NCBI GenBank assembly: GCA_963665735.1
Contig: OY762444.1
Span: 3,038,001-3,102,000, forward strand
Source of the DNA: CATOSK01 sp963665735
Lineage (GTDB): Bacteria; Chloroflexota; Dehalococcoidia; Lucifugimonadales; UBA3495
Reading direction: 5' to 3'
DNA: 64,000 bases
Shown piece after piece: positions 42,908 to 49,455 of the stretch. Both the position numbers and the translations under genes were made by a program. The notes beneath the pieces were generated by a model that did no database searches, had not been told where the DNA came from, and was given only the letters and a program-made list of their open reading frames with translations. How positions within the stretch are numbered: the first letter of the stretch is position 1; each line of letters starts with the position of its first letter.

Positions 42908-43444
42908 TTATTGGTTGCCCGGTTGTTGATTATCGTCGGCCCACGATTGGGCCGGCAGGTTCAAGTTCCGCAAAAGCCGGGAAATCTCCCGTTCCATCAG
43001 GCCCCGGGCCGGGTCGTCATCGGCCAGCCCCCGCGCCCGTTCCCACATTCCCGCCAGATTGTCCACCAATGCCAGCGCAAATTCAACACCGGCCAGGTTC
43101 AGCCCCAGGTTGTCCATCAAGTGACGAATCAGCAGAATCTTGCGAATGTCGTCCTGGGAGTAAAGCCGCAACATCCCCACCGTGCGGACGGGCCGAATGA
43201 GGCCCAACCGTTCATACTTCCGCAGCGTTTGGGGGTGCATATCCAAGATACGCGCGGCCACGCTGATGATATAGACTCCCTGAACTTCAAACCCTTGTCC
43301 GTCCGAGTCCCGCTCTGCCGATTCCGACGCCTCCGGTTCCCGGCGGGCCGGCGCGGCGTTTTCCGGGCGCGGCGGGATATTGAACCCGAAATCAAACCCT
43401 GGGTCAATCCCTTCGCTGACTGGTCGCCTCTGGCGTTCCTGCAA
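42908..43444 (-). CDS. hspR: MerR-family heat-shock repressor HspR
   Basis: 178 residues from a TTG at 43442-43444 with GGGAG ten bases upstream. VYIISVAARILDMHPQTLRK, then YERLGLIRPVRTVGMLRLYS and DDIRKILLIRHLMDNLGLNL, is the HspR-type winged helix. HspR binds HAIR operators (CTTGAGT-N7-ACTCAAG) and is helped by DnaK. A HAIR-like site lies 46 bases upstream, so autoregulation is likely. Gene order hspR-grpE-dnaK differs from the actinobacterial dnaK-grpE-dnaJ-hspR. The N-terminal ~55 residues before the HTH are an extension rich in Glu, Arg and Pro. Confidence 0.9.
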   Translation of the reverse strand: MQERQRRPVSEGIDPGFDFGFNIPPRPENAAPARREPEASESAERDSDGQGFEVQGVYIISVAARILDMHPQTLRKYERLGLIRPVRTVGMLRLYSQDDIRKILLIRHLMDNLGLNLAGVEFALALVDNLAGMWERARGLADDDPARGLMEREISRLLRNLNLPAQSWADDNQQPGNQ

Positions 43445-43483
43445 TTGAACCGTCTCCCAGGCCGTCAGACTTGATACGAGGTT

Positions 43484-43512
43484 ATATTATCCCTTGACAC
43501 ACTATGTGTCAA
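43484..43512 (-). promoter_or_regulatory. Promoter of the hspR-grpE-dnaK operon
   Basis: Minus strand TTGACA (43507-43512), 17-bp spacer, TAATAT (43484-43489), about 40 bases before the hspR start and inside the operator palindrome. Confidence 0.75.
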
Positions 43513-43515
43513 GGG
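43491..43515. promoter_or_regulatory. HAIR-like operator (perfect 25-bp palindrome) shared by two divergent promoters
   Basis: CCCTTGACACA-CTA-TGTGTCAAGGG is a perfect inverted repeat. Read as CTTGACA-N7-TGTCAAG it has the same half-site spacing as the HspR HAIR box. The -35 boxes of promoters on both strands lie inside the arms, so one bound repressor would block both hspR-grpE-dnaK and the zinc-ribbon gene. Confidence 0.85.
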
Positions 43516-43522
43516 ATATGCT
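43494..43522 (+). promoter_or_regulatory. Promoter of the zinc-ribbon gene
   Basis: TTGACA (43494-43499), 17-bp spacer, TATGCT (43517-43522), mirror image of the hspR promoter across the same palindrome. Confidence 0.75.
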
Positions 43523-43576
43523 TACATCGTTGGCACACCAATTGCGGGAAAGTTCATCAAGGTTGAGGAGGCTACG

Positions 43577-43759
43577 GTGATTAAGTTCAAGGGTTGTCCC
43601 AAGTGCCACGGGGATTTGTACCTGACCAAGGATATGTACGGCCGGTACTGGAACTGCTTGCAGTGCGGCTTTAACGGCGAACCCCGCGCTCAGGTTGCCG
43701 GCGCCGACAAGGTTCCCGACCTGCGCCGGGCCAAAGAACCGCAGGCCGTCCAAGTCTGA
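43577..43759 (+). CDS. Small zinc-ribbon protein, likely heat-shock regulated
   Basis: 60 residues. Two Cys pairs, KGCPKCHGDL and WNCLQCGFNG, form a zinc ribbon; the tail is charged. GAGGAGG lies about seven bases before the ATG at 43577, in GAGGAGGCTACGGTG context (a GTG at 43577 is the start codon used here). The function is unknown. Sharing a divergent HAIR-like operator with hspR implies induction on heat or protein stress. Confidence 0.78.
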   Translation: MIKFKGCPKCHGDLYLTKDMYGRYWNCLQCGFNGEPRAQVAGADKVPDLRRAKEPQAVQV

Positions 43760-43802
43760 ACGTCCCTCAAGTTCCAGACCGGCGGCGGAAACGCCGCCCA
43801 AA

Positions 43803-43838
43803 GAACCGCCCCAGCCTACCTCCCGGCCGGGGCGGTTC
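43803..43838. terminator. Hairpin between convergent zinc-ribbon and sulfite-oxidase-like genes
   Basis: GAACCGCCCC (43803-43812) pairs with GGGGCGGTTC (43829-43838). On the minus strand it is followed by a short T stretch (complement of AAAG). It can serve both converging genes. Confidence 0.6.
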
Positions 43839-43853
43839 CCTTTGGCAGACCCT

Positions 43854-44480
43854 CTACTTCGTCAACTCCGGCCAGAACCGTTCTTCCTTCCAGGGATCGG
43901 CGTTGTTGTTATAGCCCCGCTGTTCCCAGAAACCGGGCGCGTCCTCGGCGATTAACTCGATGCCGTTGACCCACTTGGCGCTCTTCCACCCGTAGCGGCT
44001 GGGAATAACCAGGCGCAGGGGCCAGCCGTGGCCGGGGCCGATTTCCTCCCCGTTCTGCCGGTGGGCCAGCAGCCCTTCCTCCAAGGCCAAGTCCAGCGGC
44101 AGGTTGGTGGTGTACCCGCCGTAGCAATGGGCCATGAGGAAACGGGCCTCCGGCTTGGGGCCGGCCGCCGCAACCAAAGTTGCCAAGGCCACGCCTTCCC
44201 AAGCGTTGTCCAGCGAACTCCATTGGGTAACGCAATGAAAATCGGCGGTAACGCCTACCCAATCCAACTGCCCGAACTCGGCCCAGTCCAGTTCAATTTC
44301 CCGCTCCACCAGGCCGAACACCCGGAGCCGCCAGGTGTCCAGGCTGACCTCCGGGGCCGAACCGTAGGTCAACTCCGGGAACTTGTTACTCAAAAACTGG
44401 CCCGGCGGCACCCGGTCACCCTGGTCGGGGGCGGTTTTAACCTGGTCGGGCCTTTTCAGTCCAAAATCCGGCTGCGCCAA
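43854..44480 (-). CDS. Sulfite oxidase-like molybdopterin oxidoreductase
   Basis: 208 residues from a TTG at 44478-44480 behind AAGGAAGG. The Mo-co domain has WRLRVFGLVEREIELDWAEF, the molybdenum ligand Cys83 in DFHCVTQWS, FLMAHCYGGYTTNLPLDLAL, and HGWPLRLVIPSRYGWKSAKW. Size and layout match the short, single-domain MsrP/YedY-like group without a dimerisation domain. No Tat signal is seen, so the protein may be cytoplasmic. Likely reduces or oxidises small oxo-compounds; substrate unknown. Confidence 0.87.
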   Translation of the reverse strand: MAQPDFGLKRPDQVKTAPDQGDRVPPGQFLSNKFPELTYGSAPEVSLDTWRLRVFGLVEREIELDWAEFGQLDWVGVTADFHCVTQWSSLDNAWEGVALATLVAAAGPKPEARFLMAHCYGGYTTNLPLDLALEEGLLAHRQNGEEIGPGHGWPLRLVIPSRYGWKSAKWVNGIELIAEDAPGFWEQRGYNNNADPWKEERFWPELTK

Positions 44481-44604
44481 CTTTTCCTTCCTTACATATA
44501 CAGGTTTATTTCCGGCATCGGCTAAAATCCCCGGAGAGGGAGACGAACCCCCAACCCCAACCCTGCCCCTAGCAGGGGGAGGGAGTAGAAGTCCTGCCGC
44601 TCAA

Positions 44605-44883
44605 TCAAACGCGCTGGACAGGGTTTTCTTTCTTCGCGTTCGCCGGCTGTGCCTCCGGGAACAGGTACGGGCGCAACAGCTTGGCTGCCCCTTCAAGTGT
44701 GATTATGTGGGGCCGGTCGTCGTTATCCACGAACACCATCAGGTCTTCAGCCACATCCCAGCCGTTGCTGGCAGAAGTGCCGTCCGAAAGGGTCAATATG
44801 TCCAAGTCAGGGTCGTACCTGATTTGCAACTCCCTTGTTTCAGGGAAAGGGTACTTTGACGGGTTCCAATGCGATGCTGTCAT
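44605..44883 (-). CDS. DUF2283-like small protein downstream of selD
   Basis: 92 residues from MTASHWNPSKYPFPE (ATG at 44883, AGAGAGG upstream); a frame to 44913 also exists. LQIRYDPDLDILTLSDG and DVAEDLMVFVDNDDRPHIIT, then EGAAKLLRPYLFP. The first half resembles DUF2283. It follows selD by 29 bases on the same strand and may be co-transcribed. Role unknown. Confidence 0.68.
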   Translation of the reverse strand: MTASHWNPSKYPFPETRELQIRYDPDLDILTLSDGTSASNGWDVAEDLMVFVDNDDRPHIITLEGAAKLLRPYLFPEAQPANAKKENPVQRV

Positions 44884-44912
44884 TCGGGCCTCTCTTTGGA
44901 AAGGATTGCCCA

Positions 44913-45965
44913 CTACCCCCGCGCCTTTATGCGCCCCTCCGATGCCTCCGTAACCCGGCCAATGACCGCCGCGTCCTCGACCCCCTCGGCCCGCAATGCC
45001 GCCAGCAGCGTACCCGACTTATCCGCCGGAACCGAAATCAGCAGACCGCCGGAAGTCTGGGCGTCGCACAGCAGCAATTGGTCTTGCTCGGTCAACTCTG
45101 GCGACCAGTCCACCGCGTCGGCCACGCTTTGCAGGTTCCGATGCGTCCCGCCCGGCGCCACACCCCGCTCCAGCAGCTCCCTGGCCCCCGGCAAGACCGG
45201 CACCCGGCCCAAGTCCACCTCCGCCGTAACTCCGCTGCCTCGGGTCATGGACTTCAGATGTCCCATCAGCCCGAACCCGGTAACGTCGGTGGCGGCATTC
45301 ACCCCCACCTTGGTCATGGCCTCGCAGGCCGCCCGGTTCAACGTAGCCATTGCCGTCACTGCGGCCCGCATCGGCGCATCCTCCGGCCCCACCAACCCCT
45401 GCTTGCCGGCGGTGGTGATAATTCCGGTGCCCAGCGGCTTGGTCAGAACCAGGGCGTCGCCGGGCTGGGCGCCGGCGTTGCTGACCTGCTTTCCGGGTTC
45501 CACCAAGCCCACCACCGAAAGGCCGTACTTGGGTTCCGGGTCGTCCACTGTATGCCCGCCGACGATTAAGCAGCCGGCTTCGTTGGCCTTGGAGTAGCCG
45601 CCTCGCAGCACTTCGCCCAGGATGTCCTTGTCCAGCGACGCCGGAAACCCGACGATGTTCAGGGCCGCCACCGGACGCCCGCCCATAGCGTAAACGTCGC
45701 TCAATGAGTTGGCGGCGGCGATGACCCCGAACTCGAAGGGGTCGTCGGTAATGGGCGGAAAGAAGTCCACCGTCATTATCAACGCCTGATGGTCGTTCAG
45801 ACGATAGACCGCCGCGTCGTCCCCGGTTTCCGTACCCACCAGCAGGTCGGGATGGGTCATCACCGGCACCTTGCTCAGGACCTGCACCAGGTCCTCCAGG
45901 CTGAGCTTGGCCGCTCAACCGGCGCAGTGGGAAAGTTCGGTCAAGCGCAATTCGCTGCTCTGCAT
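44913..45965 (-). CDS. selD: Selenide, water dikinase (selenophosphate synthetase), itself a selenoprotein
   Basis: 350 residues when the TGA at 45915-45917 is read as Sec17. The ATG at 45965 gives MQSSELRLTELSHCAG-U-AAKLSLEDLVQ, in register with E. coli SelD, whose catalytic Cys17 and Lys20 fall on U17 and K20. After that comes TGDDAAVYRLNDHQALIMTV and DFFPPITDDPFEFGVIAAAN, then SLSDVYAMGGRPVAALNIVG, all SelD hallmarks. A gene caller stopping at UGA would start at 45887 and lose the active site. The enzyme makes selenophosphate from selenide and ATP for Sec synthesis, so it supports the other three selenoproteins. selA, selB and selC are not in the window. Confidence 0.95.
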
Positions 45966-46080
45966 CGTAGCCCCTTCCGGTTGGAATCGTGGCCGGACGC
46001 CGCCGGCCCGGGGAAATAGTACCACACACGGCCAGGCCATGCCTGAACCTCCGCCCCTGCGTGGGCAATCGCACAGGGCG

Positions 46081-46109
46081 TTGAGACGGCGCCCGCCCCT
46101 TGGTACAAT
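46081..46109 (+). promoter_or_regulatory. Promoter of the UGSC locus
   Basis: TTGAGA (46081-46086), 17-bp spacer, TACAAT (46104-46109), about 60 bases before the ATG at 46168. Confidence 0.6.
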
Positions 46110-47090
46110 GGCCGGGCGGTTCAGGCCGACTACTTTTCCTTATCATTCCCTTTATTAAGGATGCTTGATGACTACTCCCGCCCGGTCGCCGATACACCAG
46201 GTTAATGACCCCTCCGACGCGGTGGATGAATGTTACCGCCGGGGCTGGACGGACGGCCTGCCCGTGGTGCCGCCCACGTTGGAGCGGGTGCGGGAAATGC
46301 TGGACTACATGGGAATGGCCCCGGAGCAGGTCTTGGGCGAGGTGCCGGTGCGCCGCCGCGTCCTGACTGCGGAACAGGCTGCCGCCAACACCGTCATGGC
46401 CGGCTGTTTGCCGGAGTATTTTCCGGTGGTGCTGGCGACGATGCAGGCGCTTTTCGACCACGACCCCAATTGCATCCACGAACTTTCCGCCGTGACCAAC
46501 TCCGTCGGCGTGCTAACGCTGATTAACGGCCCCATCCGTCACAAGTTGGGCCTGAACTGCACCGACAACCTTTTCAGCCCCGGCAACCGGGCCAACGCCA
46601 CCATCGGGCGGGCCATCCGGCTCATACTAATCAACGTCTTTGAGCAGCGGCCCGGTGTGCTGGATAGGGGCTGCATGGGTTCGCTGGGCAAGCACGGGGT
46701 CTGTTTCGGCGAGGATGAGGAAAACAGCCCTTGGGAACCGTTTCACGTTTCCCTGGGCTACCAGGCCGAGGACTCCACCGTTACCGTGGCCTCGATTCAA
46801 GACCCTGAGATGCTGGGCAACCGCTACGGGGCCACCGGCGAAAGCCTGATGGATTCCATCGCCGAGGGCATGGCCTCCCACGGGCTGGCGATTTATTTCG
46901 GGCGCGACATCAAATGGTTCTGGATTGTCGGCCACTGGCATTCGGAAATCCTGGGACGGCTGGGTTGGGACCGGCCGGCCATGCAGCGATATATCCAGGA
47001 AAACGCCTGGCGCAGCCGCGCCGAACTGAAACGGCTGGGTTACGTGCGGGGGGAAATCGAGCCGTCCGACCACGAGGCTAGGGGGTGTCG

Positions 47091-47459
47091 TCAAAATAAT
47101 CTTGTCCACATTACCATTGCTCGAATCTGGCAGGCTGCCAGGAATGAGGTTTCATTCTTGGCATACCTGGTAGCCACCCCACGCCATTGCTTGAAGGTCC
47201 GAAAGGCGTTTTCCACCAGGTGACGCAGCTTGTACAGCGCCCGGTCGTAGTCCCGGGGTTCCTTCCGGTTGCGCCGGGGCGGTATCACCGCTTCCATCCC
47301 TTGCTCCTGGGCTTGGGCCACGATGGTATCGCTGTCATAGCCTCGGTCAGCCAGCAGGCACTGGGCTGCTATGCCGGCAATCAGGTCGGGAGCCTGAGTG
47401 CAGTCGGCCGTGGTTCCCTCGGTCAGGATCATACGCACCGGCATCCCGTGGGAATCCAC
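47091..47459 (-). CDS. IS5-family transposase, C-terminal frame (orfB)
   Basis: 122 residues as a separate frame; in the true product it is joined upstream through GLNSKLHLAVDSHGMPVR. GIAAQCLLADRGYDSDTIV holds the second catalytic Asp and HLVENAFRTFKQWRGVATRY the Glu of the DDE triad. It ends near the left inverted repeat. The two-frame form is normal for the IS427-like branch of IS5, but a simple loss-of-function indel cannot be excluded. Confidence 0.9.
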   Translation of the reverse strand: MDSHGMPVRMILTEGTTADCTQAPDLIAGIAAQCLLADRGYDSDTIVAQAQEQGMEAVIPPRRNRKEPRDYDRALYKLRHLVENAFRTFKQWRGVATRYAKNETSFLAACQIRAMVMWTRLF

Positions 47460-47479
47460 TGCCAGGTGAAGTTTGCTGT

Positions 47480-47881
47480 TCAGCCCCCTTTTGTGCGGCC
47501 TACCGCCTGGTTGCCGCCCCGGGCCCCGGTTCCGTCGGGGTGGACCTTGATGTGGCTGGAGTCAATCATCAACCACTCGAAGTCCGGCTCATCAATGACC
47601 GTATCCAGCAGGTCTTTCCATACCCCGCGATCCCGCCAGCGGCAGAAGCGACGATGAGTGTTTTTCCAGCCTCCCAAGTCCGGCGGCAGGTCCCGCCAGG
47701 GGATCCCGGTACGCAACTGCCAAAACACCGCGTTCAGGAACAAGCGGTTGTCTCTGGCCGGCCGGCCTTTCTTCCCAGTTCCACCAGGCAAATGAGGTTC
47801 CAGAAGTTCCCAGACCCGGTCCGAAATGTCATGGCGCCGATGCGGCGCAGCCATATCCCCACACATCACCTTCACTCCCAC
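47480..47881 (-). CDS. IS5-family transposase, N-terminal frame (orfA)
   Basis: 133 residues; a start at MAAPHRRHDISDRVW (47854) is also possible. RHDISDRVWELLEPHLPG, LFLNAVFWQLRTGIPWRDLP and MIDSSHIKVHPDGTG are the DUF4096 and first catalytic Asp (DSSH) regions. The frame ends at TGA just after an A4G5 run (47484-47492), and the transposase resumes one frame back in the next entry. A -1 shift there would yield a full protein. Confidence 0.9.
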   Translation of the reverse strand: MGVKVMCGDMAAPHRRHDISDRVWELLEPHLPGGTGKKGRPARDNRLFLNAVFWQLRTGIPWRDLPPDLGGWKNTHRRFCRWRDRGVWKDLLDTVIDEPDFEWLMIDSSHIKVHPDGTGARGGNQAVGRTKGG

Positions 47882-48148
47882 ATCAGCAATCTACTACTAT
47901 GTTGACATTTTGACGACACTGCCTAGGGTTTACGCCGCCGACCGCCCGGAGGACATTCTAATCGTCAAGGCCGGCGGCAACAGCGGCATTTACAGCGAAC
48001 TGATTATGAACTACTACGGGTTGGTGGCGACCACCGCCAAGATTAACGACCCCCATCCGTGACGCCTGAAAATCCCCTCCCCATATCAGGGGGAGGGTTA
48101 GGGAGGGGATGAACCCTAACCAACGCAACACCGACAAGGGAGGACGCC

Positions 48149-48694
48149 ATGACCACTTCTCCGGTACAACTGGTTGACCCCACCGGCGCCGACCCCGGCC
48201 TCATCAACCTTGACCTGGCCCCCCGTCCCACGGATTTGCGGGGCAAGCGGCTGGGCCTGCTGGACAACTCCAAGGCCAACTCTGACGTGATTCTCTACGC
48301 CATCGCCCGCATCCTGGACGAACAGTACGAATTCGCCGACGTTTTCTACGCCAAGAAACATTCGGCGTCGCTGCCGCCGGCGCCGGAAATCGTGGCCGAC
48401 CTGCACCGTCACGCCGACATTGTTATCGCCGGGGTGGGCGATTGAGGGGGCTGCTCGTCGGGCAGTTTGCACGACGGAATTACCCTGGAGCAACAGGGGA
48501 TGCCCACGGCGACGATAATAACGTCGGTGTTCACCAGCACGGCGCGGGCCTATACCCGGCTGATGGGAGCGCCGGATTTCCCCTACCTGGTCTGCCCCCA
48601 CCCCATCACCAACGTCAACGCCGGGCAACTGGAAGACCGGGCGCAGCAACTGGCCCCCCAGGTGGTAAAGCTGCTGCTGGAGGGACGGGTTTAG
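48149..48694 (+). CDS. UGSC-family selenoprotein
   Basis: 181 residues when the TGA at 48443-48445 is read as Sec99. The upstream part GKRLGLLDNSKANSDVILYA ends HADIVIAGVGD; the frame continues GGCSSGSLHDGITLEQQGMP, giving D-U-G-G-C, the family motif. PTATIITSVFTSTARAYTRL and FPYLVCPHPITNVNAGQLED follow. A small hairpin CTGC-N7-GCAG starts five bases after the UGA and may be part of the SECIS. The biochemical role of the family is not settled; the Sec-x-x-Cys arrangement suggests redox chemistry. It probably lost co-expression with its partner because of the upstream IS. Confidence 0.9.
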
Positions 48695-48753
48695 CGGGGC
48701 CGGGGGGCTTATTGACGAATTCAGCCAAACCAGCGGACGCTGCCCGGTTGGTC

Positions 48754-49098
48754 TTACAACCTGATTCGTACCCGGCCCGGCTCGGCGGTAACCAGGGCGC
48801 CGCGCGGCAGTTCTTCGGCGTAGCGTTCCAGTACCCGCAGACAAGCCTCCGCTTGTTGTCGGGCTGACCAGTTGACCAACCGGATAATCCCGCAATGGGG
48901 CTGCCCGTGGAAAACCGCCAGTTCGCCAAAATCCTTGTCCAGCGTCACCACTACCTGCCCGCCGGCAAGGGCCTGCCCCAGGATACTGGCGTCCCCCGGG
49001 TCTTCGTCCCAATCGCCAACCCATTCAACTTCGTGGCCGGCAGCAGTAAGGGCGGTTATCGCTCCGCCCCAGACGCAGGCATCCAGGAGCAGTTTCAC
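48754..49098 (-). CDS. DUF5615 PIN-like protein (toxin of a DUF433-DUF5615 pair)
   Basis: 114 residues. MKLLLDACVWGGAITALTAA and HEVEWVGDWDEDPGDASIL, then VVVTLDKDFGELAVFHG, are the DUF5615 PIN-like acidic motifs. Its ATG overlaps the stop of the DUF433 gene by four bases (ATGA). Probably the RNase-type toxin of a VapBC-like pair. Confidence 0.88.
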   Translation of the reverse strand: MKLLLDACVWGGAITALTAAGHEVEWVGDWDEDPGDASILGQALAGGQVVVTLDKDFGELAVFHGQPHCGIIRLVNWSARQQAEACLRVLERYAEELPRGALVTAEPGRVRIRL

Positions 49099-49346
49099 CC
49101 AACGGTCTCGATGTGCAACGGTTCAATGCGTTCCCGGCCGATGACCTTGCGGGCGTACAGCAGACACGCTTGGATGTCGTCCGGTTCCAGCCAGGGATAG
49201 CCGCTGAGGATGACTTGGGGAGAGTCTCCGGCGGCCAGCATCCCCAAGACGTGCTCCACCGCCAGACGACGGCCGCGGACGATGGGTTTGCCGCCGAAAA
49301 TCTCCGGGTTAACCGTAATTCGGTCTAACAGGGCCTTTTCGTTCAT
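49095..49346 (-). CDS. DUF433 family antitoxin-like protein
   Basis: 83 residues. ITVNPEIFGGKPIVRGRRLA and VEHVLGMLAAGDSPQVIL, then YPWLEPDDIQACLLYARKV, the typical DUF433 helix-turn-helix-like fold. First gene of the pair, translationally coupled to DUF5615. A TATAAT box on the minus strand at 49376-49381 lies about 30 bases upstream. Confidence 0.9.
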   Translation of the reverse strand: MNEKALLDRITVNPEIFGGKPIVRGRRLAVEHVLGMLAAGDSPQVILSGYPWLEPDDIQACLLYARKVIGRERIEPLHIETVG

Positions 49347-49455
49347 AGGTCAATACCCGGTTGACATGATACAGTATTATAGGCTTTTCTTTACGCCGGG
49401 GAGACTTGGGTTGGGGCGGTTTTAGGCCCAAAACGTCAACGGAGGTTGCGTTGCC

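Larger units (their letters stand above)
47082..47922 (-). mobile_element. IS5-family insertion sequence, 841 bp, with CTAG target duplication
   Basis: Flanked by CTAG at 47078-47081 and 47923-47926. Terminal inverted repeats are GGGGTGTCGTCAAAAT and, reading in from the right end, GCAGTGTCGTCAAAAT (14 of 16 match). CTAG fits the YTAR target of IS5 elements. It carries a two-frame DDE transposase on the minus strand. It interrupts the gene at 46168. Confidence 0.93.
46168..48062 (+). pseudogene. UGSC-partner protein gene split by an IS5-family insertion
   Basis: The ATG at 46168 opens TTPARSPIHQVNDPSDAVDE, then RRGWTDGLPVVPPTLERVRE, NTVMAGCLPEYFPVVLATMQ and CIHELSAVTNSVGVLTLING. The frame is cut at 47081 by the IS. 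It resumes at 47927 with VYAADRPEDILIVKAGGNSG and LIMNYYGLVATTAKINDPHP and a stop at 48060. Joining across one CTAG gives an intact 349-residue frame. The selenoprotein follows 86 bases later, so the two probably act together. I do not know the biochemical role; proteins of this type neighbour UGSC selenoproteins. The gene is inactive in this chromosome unless the IS excises. Confidence 0.88.

Noticed and set aside
43491..43515. CIRCE element for HrcA
   Set aside because: Lacks TTAGCACTC/GAGTGCTAA; the arms and spacing fit HspR HAIR sites better.
45019..46479. 486-residue minus-strand frame over selD
   Set aside because: Out of frame with SelD, low-complexity Arg/Gly composition; the SelD reading with Sec17 accounts for this stretch.
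46168..47080. A natural C-terminus of the UGSC partner near residue 310
   Set aside because: The apparent end lies inside the IS; frame and family-like sequence resume directly after it.
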